A stretch of 64,000 nucleotides of DNA, taken from Nymphaea colorata (lineage: Eukaryota > Streptophyta > Magnoliopsida > Nymphaeales > Nymphaeaceae). The first letter of the stretch is position 1. Each line of letters opens with the position of its first letter. Positions 21,901-34,077 of the stretch are shown piece by piece. The stretch spans positions 24,119,300 through 24,183,299 of the forward strand of contig NC_045142.1 of assembly GCF_008831285.2 (NCBI RefSeq). The letters run 5' to 3'. The translations under genes and the position numbers were made by a program. The notes below the pieces were generated by a model. It saw nothing but the letters and a program-made list of their open reading frames with translations. It ran no database searches and had not been told where the DNA came from.

Positions 21901-24361
21901 AGTGAGCGTCTGAAGAAGAAGAAGGGGGAAGGATCGAGTGGAGGGACACGGAAGCTGGTGACAGAAGCGTGGAAATCTCTCTCTCAAATTGATAAGATGG
22001 TAAGTCTTAGCTCTCGTTCGCTTTGTTCGTTGATTTTCTTTTTAGCTATAGCCCCCCAATTTTATCAGCCATCTTCCAGATTCGTCCTCCCGTTAACAAG
22101 TTTTCTTGATTGTAGTTCATTTTTCCTCTTGATGGTTCAGTCGCCTGAAACCTTCTGCGTGAGGGTTCGTCTCCGTGACGGATTTAGCGCTACAGAGAGA
22201 GAGAGGGACCGTCACTTTTTTTCGGCATAAAAAAATTAATAGAATTAAAAATGAGAAACCCATTTATTGTGTTTCCTCCTTAGGCTTCGGTGATTCAGCC
22301 GCTATCGCCGATGACGATCATTGTCTTTTTTTTCAATATTAAAAAAAAAACAATAACGAAAATGTTTTACTTCGAAAAACCCACATGTCACCGTTCGTCA
22401 AAGAGAGGAGAGGAAAGCTTTTAAGCCCGTCAGCTCCAACTTTTTCAACAGAATTTCAAATAGTTTGGTTTCCTCTTTAAAAAATTACTTCTACGTCCCA
22501 CTCTTTATAAAATATTTCAACGATAAGCCATATCTTTCCAAAAATTACAAAGCCAATTTTGATTCCAATGGCTTCAATTTTATTCAACTTTGTTCCCGTC
22601 CATGCCCATCAAAAGCAGAAATGGGCTTCCTATACAAACACTAAACACAAGACCGTTTTGGAATTTTGAACACCTATTCCCGTTTCACCATCAAAATTCT
22701 GAAATGCTCATTCGAGAATTCTGATTCTGGGTGAGAAAGCGTTACCTCCGCATGATTCATATTAAGGCAACTTTTTATTTTGGTAAATCAAACTCACAAC
22801 GTTCACAATGTTCTTAATTTAAGAATATATGCCTAGGACTATTACAGTAAATATTTACTTCGATTGGTTCAATTTGGAATTAGATCACTCAGGATTCAGC
22901 CTATTTGATTCGTTTTCTTTCATTCCAAAGTTGGAAAGGATTGGACATAGACCAGAGGAGCCAAATCCGTTGGGAGCTGTAAATAAGACTCATATACTGT
23001 ACAGCCCAGAATAACAGAACCATATCCGATCCGTCCGCAACTAGGCACACTTATAAACACCCGGCTCATATCAGTTAATCAAATCTCAATATTTTGGATT
23101 TAAAATTATCAGCATCTATTTTGAGTGCGGGCACCGTCTCACATGTGAGCAATTAAGAGTATATATTACTGGGAGACCAATCTATATTACTGGGAGACCA
23201 ATCCAGGTACATGTTTCCGTACCTCTCTGGTTATGTCTCACGAAAAAATCGGGCCATAACAGAACATGGATAACATATTTAATCTCTTGAGTTTTGAGGC
23301 ATGATCAGTTACGGAGAAGCTCAAAGGTTGTCCTAAGAAAAGGGAAATTTTGAAGAACACCTTTAAAACTGGACAAAAGTTAAAAACCCCTTTAAAGTAC
23401 ACTTATGTTTTCCCTTACTTGATAAAAAGCATCCGTAAGTTTTCTTTTTGTCAAACCAACTGCTAAGGCAGTGGGAAATATTATTTTATTCGCTAAAAAA
23501 TAACGTGTGACATAAATTTAAATTTGCATGAACATCAAAGAATTTTTCTGCATAACTTTCTGGCAACAATGGAAAAAATAACCTAACTAATTTTGACACT
23601 AATACAAAAGTAGTAGCTTACATACATGAGATGATAATGTTGTTTGATATAGTTGAAAAACCAATACAAGTTAAGCAACATATATTATCCCAAATTGAAG
23701 CAGAAATGGCCCATGGCTATGGTGGGAAGGTGATGTGTGGTTAATGGTATGAAACATATAACAATATATAAAGGTTACGCATGTTTAGTAGTTCTCAAAT
23801 GCTTATGCGTATTTTTTATGATTTCCAGAAAAAAAAAAAAAACAGAACCCTGATACTATTTCGGTTTTTCACCTCCAACTTGTAGCCAAAACTATTATTT
23901 GATCCAAGCTTCTTATCTTACATTAACAGGTGCTCCACCTGAACTGCGTCTAACCGTGATACCTTAATGTGCTTTTCTTCTTGTAGCCATATATAGAGAT
24001 GAGTCTTCAGGACAAGGCACGGCATCGTCGAGAAATGCAAGCATATGAAGAGCACCAGAAGGAATTACAGGCAGGTAAAATGCACCACAAAGACGAAAAC
24101 AAGAGCAACATGAACGGCGTTGGCATCGATCCGGTGGACGAGCAATCAGAACAGGCCAAGCTTCATCCTTATTACCTGCAAGAAGATGATGACTGCTACC
24201 GCGTATCACTGGATATGGAGGCAGAAGCCGGAGGCGCTGCCGGAGTTCCGGCTGATGTCCAGGCTTTCGTCGATGATATTTTTTTCTCAGGCTGTTTGAT
24301 GGATGACTCTGAGCTGTTGGCTCACGTGGGCAGTGCATGGGGTGCAGGCAACGCAACATGA
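18929..24361 (+). CDS. ARID plus HMG-box DNA-binding protein
   Basis: Nuclear DNA-binding protein of the plant family joining an ARID/BRIGHT domain to one HMG box (Arabidopsis HMGB9/10/11/15 type). Six exons: 18929-19152, 20330-20405, 21096-21249, 21364-21489, 21578-21999 and 23987-24361; phases agree, total 458 residues. ARID runs from about residue 55 to 145: FYEKLREFHASF, LDLYSFYKVVTARGGFEQ, KWDEVAHALN, then YADLLYPFEQ. For exon 2 I chose the acceptor GGTAG/TGCTG because it gives the family's spacing between KKPV and LDL. A basic linker follows (SRKGKRTRNP), then GSLVGKTLSGSIRTEFHGGY as in family members, a Gly-rich stretch, and an HMG box (AYHFFYAVQSERL to PYIEMSLQDKARHRREMQAY). The HMG box has an unusual GEGSSGG segment and lacks the common APKRP start. 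The C-terminal tail is acidic. Probably a functional gene, but more diverged than usual. Confidence 0.88.
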
Positions 24362-25353
24362 AGAATGGCAGCCAATGGGGGTTCAATTTTTTGTAGGAAT
24401 GTCCATAGCCTAAGGAAATATGGTCTGCTGGTTGATGATATAGAAGATATCTAAGGCAAGATGTGGTTTGTTGGGAAGGAAGATAATCTCTTCCTGTGTT
24501 TTGTGTGATGTGGTGCTTTCATGTTCTGGATTTGTATATAAAAAGCAGAAATAGTGGAGCGCAGTGAAGCGTTCGTATGAAGAACTGCAGTTGATGTATA
24601 GGGGTTATCTCATTCCTGACCCGAACTAAGTTTCCAATTGGAACCCGATTACTCCGGTCTGATAACGAAAATGAATCCCATTAGTAATAGGATGCAGATT
24701 TACAGTGCAAATTTCCTTTTGAACAATTGGCTTGAACGTATAGATCTTCGGATTCTATACTAATCATGTCATGTTGTTTGGTTTTAAAAACTTGAGCCCG
24801 CTTCTAGGTTTTTGAGCACAGTCTACAGGACCCAGAGGTGCACCAAGGCCACATTTGATAATACTCAAGTCCGGCCCGAGCCTGACCTATATGTTCATAT
24901 ATTCCTAGTTAGGCAGTCTTTGTGTCCTTGTTTAGAACGAGATATGATTTTTCCCCGTCATCGTGATATTGAAATTCTTCTCATATTACTTTATTGCTAC
25001 TTGTTTTATGTCAATATATATGTTATTTATATGGTTAGTAGATCGAGTAAGAATGGTTAGGGAAAATGTCTGAGACTCTGAGACATCTTTTGACTAAGTC
25101 CCTCCCTTCCAATTCGAAACACACTGCTCTACGACATCTCCTAATTCCAAGGCGAGTTTACTCGCTTTTATAGTTGAACCGCCCTTAACGCTTGGTATAT
25201 TTAGATGGTGACCAATATATATATATATATATATATACACGCACACTCTCATATTTTATTTGATCTGAGATATTACATGCAAAAGATTATGCATATTATA
25301 AAAAGAAAAAGTATATTTTTTATTATTGCATTAAGTATATTTTTGATCTAAAT

Positions 25354-25395
<42 letters not shown>

Positions 25396-25503
25396 TTAGA
25401 CAATTCCAACCAATTTCTTTGTCCTTCTCTTTATAATTAATGTTAAATTGTTAATATTTATATAATGAAGAAGCGGAATTTTAGTTGTCACAATATATGT
25501 TTT

Positions 25504-25541
<38 letters not shown>

Positions 25542-27098
25542 AGAGAGAATATGTGTGTGTTAGATATGGTCGTCATTTTTATTACTTGTTGCATAAACTC
25601 AGTGTATTTTTTAAGAAAACTTTAATCTATCAGTTTTTATTATACTTTTTTTGTAGTTTAAAAATTCATTATGCATGTGAACAAAAACGAATTGAATTCA
25701 TATATACTAAAGTACAATTTGTGTTCTGCTATTTCACAATTCTTAAATCGCACTTACTCCCTCAGTCTCAAATTTCAAAGTTTAATACAGCCTGTTATAT
25801 TATACCAATCATCAAACAGTTCAAGAAACGAACCTCAACATGTTAGGGTCATCATTAGAAATGACTTCATTGACTTGGGCTCACTAATTCCGAACGAATG
25901 AAGAAGCATCGAGTCCCAGATACCCAAAATAAATTAATGAACTAAATTCGAACGTGCTTCGTTGAGCTCAGTGGACAATGAGTACAATTGTCATACTTTA
26001 TTAATCAATCATGAAAATATTTACGTTAATAGAAATAAAAAATAAAAAAAGGCACTTAAAGAGGAAAAATTAGATTAATTGAATTAAAGTTTTTAAATTT
26101 TGATTAATGCTGAAATATTATTTTTTAAATTTTTTATATAAAACAAGTGAAATTTTTTTAAATTTACATGTAAAATGTTTAAAAATTTTGAAGTGGCGTC
26201 AGGGCCCAAACAAGCCTTACCTTGTCTCCGCCCATGCTGATTATTTATATTTAACTCAGGCAGTTAAATTTAACGTATTTAAACTTGAAATTGGTTTTTC
26301 TGTTTTCAAAATCTTTAGGCGTGTTTTAATCAATGGTACAGTTTTTTTGTTTAACATTTTACAGGTGTGCTTTTGAAAATATATGTAAAAAGATGCTTTC
26401 TCTTACATCACTTGTTAATGAATTCACTAAGCAGTCTTTGTTTTCCAGAAAAAGGTTTAAAAGTCTTAAAATCACTGAATAATAAAAAATCAGACTTCAC
26501 TTTTTTCTATTGTTGAAAAATCACACGTTATTTTTCACTAACCAATACAACGAGCACATGAATATTTAAAAAAAAAAATTAATGAAACCAGTAAAAGTTT
26601 ACTGTTTTACCTTGCAAAAATCCCACGAAAATAAGCCCTAACTTTTAAAAGTTAATGAAAAAAATCAAATAATTATTTTTGCTATAAAATTTAAGCTATT
26701 TGAATATAAGTGTCATGTACTAAATATTGCTATATAAGTGTTAAGAAAGTTAGCACAAATTAATGAATTTATCATTTCGGACATTAAAAATATTTTGTTC
26801 TTCTTATCATATTAATTGTTAACTAAAGTAATTCAAGTTTAAGTTAATAACAACTTAAAAATGACGAAAAATGTTTGCTTCACATCAATGGTGCGAAATT
26901 TAGCTTTTCGCTTTTTTAATTATGGCAACATTTGAGTGTTTCTTTTTGGTTAAACTATAAAAATTTCAGTTTCTTCTCTACAGAGGAGAAAAACATAACG
27001 TTTCACTTAAAAGTTAAAACCATGTTCGTCTGACAGTTGAGAGAGAAGGCGAGAGAGGAGAGGAGGAGGGAGAGAGTGGGGTAGCCAACGGCTCCCCG
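24362..27098. other. Intergenic, very AT-rich
   Basis: The 3' flank of the ARID-HMG gene and the upstream region of the NPG1-like gene. It contains (AT)n tracts at about 25210-25237, 25360-25387 and 25508-25538. No gene, tRNA or clear mobile element was recognised; the open frames at 25553-25901 are low-complexity. Confidence 0.6.
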
Positions 27099-27106
27099 TA
27101 TTTAAA
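27099..27106 (+). promoter_or_regulatory. Likely TATA box of the NPG1-like gene
   Basis: TATTTAAA followed by a pyrimidine-rich leader (27112-27190). If used, transcription would start near 27130 and a 5'-leader intron must lie before the coding start at 29172, because the acceptor CATGTTGCAG (ending at 29152) precedes the ATG. Confidence 0.5.
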
Positions 27107-27129
27107 CCCGGTTTTTTCTCTCCGTTCCT

Positions 27130-29171
27130 TCCTCCTGTCCTTGCTTGATCCTCCGCCTCCTTGTTAATCGCTCTCTCTCCGGCGGTCGTCCGTCTTTGCT
27201 CGCTTAGATTCTCGATGGGAGACACATTCTCTTTCTCCGCTCAGATATTGTTATTGCGATTGAGGCAAGTATTGTTTTCCTCCAAATCTTACGGTCTATC
27301 TTCTAAATTTTGCTTCTTTAGTTCTGGTCTTCGTGCACCTCCATTTTCCTTTCCACGTGAGATCGCCGCATGCCACGCGCTTCTTGGTTTTTTGACTTAC
27401 GCGATTTGAGTATATTGAGTTCGTGTTTCGACGCCCTATAAGGTGATTATTGTTTGGAAAATAGGGAAAAGAGCTTATGTACGCCGTGGAAAACGTAAAT
27501 TTCTAGGTGTCTCGTTTTCTGGATCTTGGTCTTTTCGATTCAGCATTTTCAGTCACGACTTGTTTTCTGATTATTTGGATATTTTTATGCACAACCCACT
27601 ACGTGCCTTAGTTTCAGATTTTCAGATCCATTGTCCTAGCCCTTGTTCTCTGTCGTTCTCGTTCTCCTCCGGCTGCAGCAGTCTCGCATCTCTTTCTCTC
27701 GCTCTTGCACACACAATTTTTGGTGAATTTTCTTTCTCTTTTCGTAGGTTTTTTTTATGGAATTGAGATTTTGGAGTGCTCACTTAATGAGATTTCTTGT
27801 AATGTTAACTTCATTTTCAGTAATCGTTCACGTGTTCCTTTGGTTTTAGAATGTAGCTTTGAAGGATATTGATTTCCGATCTTGCTTTCTTCAGGGTATT
27901 TTCTGTTTTCCTCCTGGAGATAATTAATTGTTTTTCCATGACAAAGTCTATTATTTGGGCGGTTTCTGGCATTTGAGCTGCATATGCTGGGACTGCCATA
28001 AATTTAGTTTTGGTGACTCATAGCGTTCATCTTACAGAGTTAATTTTTTGCTTGTCTTTTCTCTTGAGGCAATCATTCATTGAACACATTCTCCCTTCAT
28101 GGTCCTTCAGAGTCCAGAGATCTCTCAAAAGGGAAAAATTTTGGGCTTTGGCATCTGGCTAACTCATGCTTTCTGCAGAAAGTTGAATCTTGCTCAAATT
28201 GTATTAATATCATTACCTGTACTGTAACTTTAATGGGAAAAAAAATATTTGTTAGACGAAACTTTTCAAGAGTGGATAAATCATAACACAAATACTTTCC
28301 CCCACCTTCCTCCATTTCCTGTCCTCGTGGCCCACATCTTTTGTATGCTAAATTGAGCTCAAAAGTGGAGACACCGGACAGATGGAAGCCCATATTTTAG
28401 GCATGCTGGATTTCACTTCAATGTTATGAAAATGATTCCAAAGTTTTGGGGTCAACTACAACTTTTATAAGTTCTTGGCAGACCTTGTAGAAACAATAAA
28501 AAAGCCATCGAATTGTATGTTTACGCTGTGTCATCATCATAATGCAATGCAACTTATATTGTGTTTAGTCTAATATAAATAGCTGTCTTGTGCTATACAT
28601 ACAATACAACCTGGTTCAAGGGTGTATCTATTGATCTTCTTACAGTAGAGCTTTCTGAGTGCAATTGCAAAATGTTAATCTTCTCCCCTAATACCCTATG
28701 ACGTCATATATTGTGTCTTTCCTTTTGTAGCGGTAGCTCTATAACCATCTCTTTCAATTTATTAACAACAAAAGCGAAGACTTCATAGTTTCTTATCTTT
28801 CATATTTATAGGATCTAGCATCATTATGTTTATGCCAGAAGGAAAACAATCTGGAAATTTTCAATTAGAGTGGTGTAGTGTGGTACATTGAGCTTTTATG
28901 GAAGTGAATCCTTTTGACTACTTTTGCATATGGCAACATCATGACAGTTTCATTTTTTATTCTTAAGTTTGGTAATTTGTTCTGCTTTGCCTTTATGTAG
29001 CTTAGTTCCCTTATGAACTAAGCAGCACTGGGTACTTGTGAAACTGATGAATGAGGATTCATTTTTTTAACTTTTTCAAGTCTCTTTCATCCTAGTGAAG
29101 AAAATTTCTCTATCCTATATGTGTATCTTGATAAAAGATTAAACATGTTGCAGTGTTATTAAAATTTGCGA
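27130..29171 (+). other. Probable 5' leader and leader intron of NPG1-like gene
   Basis: Between the probable promoter and the first coding exon I see no coding exon. The acceptor at 29143-29152 implies at least one upstream non-coding exon. I could not fix its donor; GTGATT near 27441 is one candidate. Confidence 0.45.
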
Positions 29172-31851
29172 ATGAAACAAGAAGAGAGTGAATCTCTAGA
29201 AAATGCCATGGCTGTTAAAGAGATCTCTGCAAATGGGATTAGCATAAAAACATCAGATGTAGTGGCAATGCTGGACGAAGGAAATATTCAGGAGGCAGAG
29301 TCTTCACTCCGAGAGGGTCTTTCACTCAACCATGAGGTATTTTTTTGTGATTATTAGTTCTTCACGGTTTTGAAGTATGTTATGTCATTTCTAGTGATTA
29401 AGAGCCATATCGGCATGAAACAAAAAGTCGAAACTCGAAACAATCTTAACATATATTGAACATATCGTACTGACTCTGTCTTGTTTAGTGTTATCTGTAA
29501 TTCTTCTTGAATACTCTTCTCAGAAGCACCACAAACCCTGTCAAAAATATGGGACATTCCATTACCGTTGATGTAAGTGACAAGGTTAATGTGCAAAGCA
29601 GTTATCCTATGATACGGAGCCTTATCTTGTGATACATATTGTATAGGTTGGAAAAACCTATATGATACAGGCATGATACATAAAATGCATGGTGTATCAG
29701 CCGTACCTACAAATACGACCCACATATCATAATGATACAGCCAATATAGGCTGTATCTTACGATACAGCTCTGTTTTTCAAAAAGGGTTCTGATGCCCCT
29801 TTTTTGTTGTGATTTTTTTTAAAAAGTTTCTCTCCCCTTTCACTTTCAACACTTCTTAACAGTTGTGGGAGGGTGACTTTTCACCATTTTAAAAAGAAAT
29901 TGCCAAGAAATCATTGTCTTAAGGGAGGAATCACCAGCTTGAAGGGATGAGAATGAAGATGACGAAGGTAATGATTATATCGACTAATAATAATCATGAT
30001 GTCATTTAATCATAAAAGTTATTTCATTTTTCATTGCCAGTGAACAACTCCGGATTATATGTTTTGATGTGATGTAAAATACTTTAAAGTTTAGATTTTC
30101 TTTTATTAATGTGTCATTACTTATGGACGATAAAACATGAAGGTTAGTTATGTGTGAATGAGTTTTTTACATAGAACGGTTTTTCTTGATAGAACGGTTT
30201 TTCTTGATTTTTCTAGATTTTTGTGATTTTTCATTTTTCTCTATTTTCCTGAATTTTTCTATTTTTTATGAAATAAAAAGACAAATTTACATACGCTCAT
30301 GATACATTATGATCTATAAAAAAAAATTCCTTCTCATGACTGACAAAAGTTGTAGACATTTCATTAGATTGATCTTCCTTTTTCTTCATTTTTGCTGCCT
30401 CTCTTTCCTTCTTTCTGCTGATTCTTTCAAGTTTCAACACAACTGATATTATCAGTTTGGTTAGACAGTCTAATTCCTTGACAGCAAATTGCAAGGGACA
30501 TGCTTTAACTCATTGAAACCAGTGACCTTTTGTGTAGATTCATACCACAAGCTTTTCCGCCTTTTGACGGAAGTTCCCAAAGTGGCTGAGAGGGATCATG
30601 TTTAGATATAGCAATTGCTGCTAGTGTTGTTGAAATATCAACAACTATTTTCCCTTTACCTCTGTCAGCCACTGTATCTGGAAAAAATGACTGTATGCAC
30701 ATAAAAATGCTATCATTTACAGCTATGCAAGTACATAAAATGAATAGTGATAAGAAAAAATAGATGAAAGTGCGTGGAGTATGCACACTCACAGTTGGGA
30801 GACTTTTACAGACGAAATCTGTAGCATTTTCAATGCAAATATGGTTGAACTCTTTCCAAAGAAGTAGATATCTATATCCCTAATGCCAAACATCATGCAT
30901 CACATCTAAGGTTGTGAAGGCCATTATATTCTGCTCTCTGTACACCACATGTCATGCATCTAACTGGGCTTTTTTGGTTCATTCAATGGGATTTCCTTCC
31001 TTTCTCTCCTCTTTTCGTACATATTTATGTGGACATGGTATTTGCTATTAATTTAATAGACTGTTGATGACATTGGCACGACGAATGATGCAGGAAGCTA
31101 GAGCTCTTCTTGGTAGGCTGGAGTATCAGAAAGGTAATGTTGAAGCTGCCCTTCGGGTCTTTGAGGGTATAGATCTTCAGGCTGCCGTTCAACGATTTCA
31201 AGCTCCAGTTGAAAAAACTTCTTCAAGGAGGAGTCGTTCTCGGAGTGAATCACTTCAGCAAGTGTCACAACATGCAGCTAGCTTGGTGCTTGAAGCTATA
31301 TACTTAAAGTCGAAGTCTCTCCAAAAACTTGGGAGGGTAACTGGTATGTATTTGTGATAGCACAGGGTTACAAATATAACATGATCTGGACTTGTATGTG
31401 GGTCAGACCCAGTAATAGTCTGACCCATTGCTGAGCATATAGAAGCTCAGTTTTTTGTAGTTGAAGTATTGAGAATGAAATTAAGAAGTTTCTAGAGTTG
31501 GGAACCCTGGAATCGTGTATGTGTGTTCTCTTTTGATGTGAACAGATAACTGCAAGCTACCAATTTGTTAGCTTATAAAATGTTCCTGTGAAAAATACAA
31601 AGATTAAGACTAAATGTGATGCTCCATTGTGGCAGCCATCACATGGTTGGTTGAAGTTAATTTCAAGATGCAGAGAGTGGTAATTTCCTTGTCCTCCAGA
31701 AGCAGAAGAATGAAAAATAAGACATGTTCCTAAGGAAAGTGATGTTGTACCTTTTTTTAAAAAAATACCATGAGCACCACAAGCATTGACTTGTATAAAA
31801 AATAAAATTGAAAAGAGAAAAAAAAAGGAAAATTATATATATATATACATA

Positions 31852-31888
<37 letters not shown>

Positions 31889-34034
31889 ATATGTTTGTGT
31901 GTGCGTGTGCATGTATATGTGCACATAATTTGGCACATGGAAATTATGAATATTTTTCTTTGTTGAAAATCATATTAACTTGTTGTTTTTCCGGTCCCAG
32001 TTCTCAAACCCTTGTGTTTGGTATCATTTAATATCCCACTAAGGGGCAACTGGTATGTCAATAAGATTGTTGTCTGATCATGGTGCATTTTAGTTCCTCA
32101 CATTAGCAGTTCTAGGAATTGTTTACTTTTATCCTTCTTGTTTGTATCTAAGGCTTTGACATTGGTATTGCAGAGGCTGCTAATGAATGTAATAGTGTAC
32201 TTGATGCCGTTGAAAAAATATTTCCTCAAGGTATACCAGAGGTTCTGTTGGATAATAGGTTGCAAGACATAGTAAGCAAAGCTGTCGAGCTTCTACCAGA
32301 ACTATGGAAGCAAGCAGGAATGTTTGAAGAAGCAATTGCTGCCTATAGACGGGCTCTGCTGAATCATTGGAATCTCGACAATGAATGTTCTGCTCAAATT
32401 CAGAAAAAGTTTGCTGCTTTCCTTTTGTATGGTGGTGTTGAGGCTGGTGCACCTAGTTTAGGTGCCCAGATTGATGGTTCATATGTTCCAAGGAATAATC
32501 TGGAAGAGGCAATTCTTCTATTCACAATTCTTTTAAGAAAATCTTGCCTTGGTGTGATCAAGTGGGATCCAGAGGTGTTGGAACATGTTACTTTTGCACT
32601 CTCTCTTTGTAGTCTTACTTCTGTAATAGCGACAAAAATTGAAGAGGTTATACCTGGAATATTTACTCGCTCTGAGCAATGGATTGACATGGCTCTTTGC
32701 TATGCTGGAGGAGGGCAAAATATTGTTGCCCTAAATTTATTAAGAAAATTGCTTAGTAAACATGAAAATCCAAACGAGCTTTTGGCCTTACTGTTAGGTA
32801 GCAAAATTTGTTCAGAGGATTGTCTTCTTGCTTCTGAAGGGGTTTCATATGCACGACATGCTGTTGCAGTTGCAGAAGGCAGATCTGGACACTTAAAGGG
32901 TATTGCTCTTCATTTACTAGGACTCTGTCTAGGAAAGCAAGCGAAAGTTGCCTCGTCTGACTTTCAAAGAACTCAGTTACAAACTGAAGCTCTGAAAAAA
33001 TTGGATGAGGCTATCTCTTTTGAGGGCAACAATCCAGAGATGCTGTTTGATTTAGGCACTAAATATGCTGAACTTCGTAATATGCATGCTGCCTTACGAT
33101 GTGCAAGGGGATACATTGATGCCACAGGTGGCTCAGTTATAAAAGGGTGGAAACTTTTAGCCCTTGTTTTATCTGCTCAACAACGGTTTTCGGAGGCTGA
33201 AGTGGTTGTAGATGCTGCCTTAGATGAGTCTGGCAAGTGGGATCAAGGTCCATTGCTTAGATTAAAAGCAAAGCTAAAAACTGCACACTCTTTGGCCATG
33301 CATGCAATTGAGACATATCGACTCTTGCTTGCACTTGTTCAAGCCCAAAGAAAAACTCCTGGACCTGTGAAGAGTATTACTCAGGTTTGAACGTTAAACT
33401 CTTACTGATGGTAGACAAGAAAATTATGTTTTACATCATGTCATGATAATTTGTGCTTTTCTAGAGATAATGTGTTGCATTCCCTGAATGTTTGACCATC
33501 CTGGATGGTTCCTTGATAACATGAAGACTTATACAGGTTGTCATCCTTGGCAACCTCAAGATATGTTTTTTCAACCCAACGTGGTACCTCAATCCAAATT
33601 AGCAAATTTATCTGACTAAGTGCTGAGCAGGGACAAGAACTTGTACCTTGTTAATGGTGCTAATTCAATAAGCATAAGAGCTAATCTTAGTATCCTTCAC
33701 AATGAAGTGAAAAAAAATGTATATTGTGTTTCTTGTTATGCTGAAAAAAGGCATCATATTTGTAGGTGAAATTCCGAATGTAGTTGATTGGTAAATCATT
33801 ATTTTCACCAAAATATTTTCAATAATTACAAGAACGTTGAAATTGCTCAAAATGTTTCCTTTGCCCTTTGCTACACAAAAATTCTTGGAAGGGAAACACA
33901 CCTAGGTATGGTGGTATGAGATGCAGTTCAAAAGCTTCAGACTCATATTTTGTATTTTTTTATGTAGTGATTATATTTTATGACTAAAAATAATCAATAT
34001 ATGTATTTCTTTGTTTTTCAAAATCTTATTGTTG

Positions 34035-34077
<43 letters not shown>

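Noticed and set aside
21574-21987. 137-codon minus-strand open frame
   Set aside because: It is the antisense of exon 5 of the ARID-HMG gene, whose plus-strand reading has a clear HMG box and matching splice phases.
31337-31343. GTAACT at 31337 as donor of the second NPG1 coding exon
   Set aside because: It puts the next exon out of frame. ACTG/GTATGT at 31343/31344 keeps VTEAANEC, as in the family.
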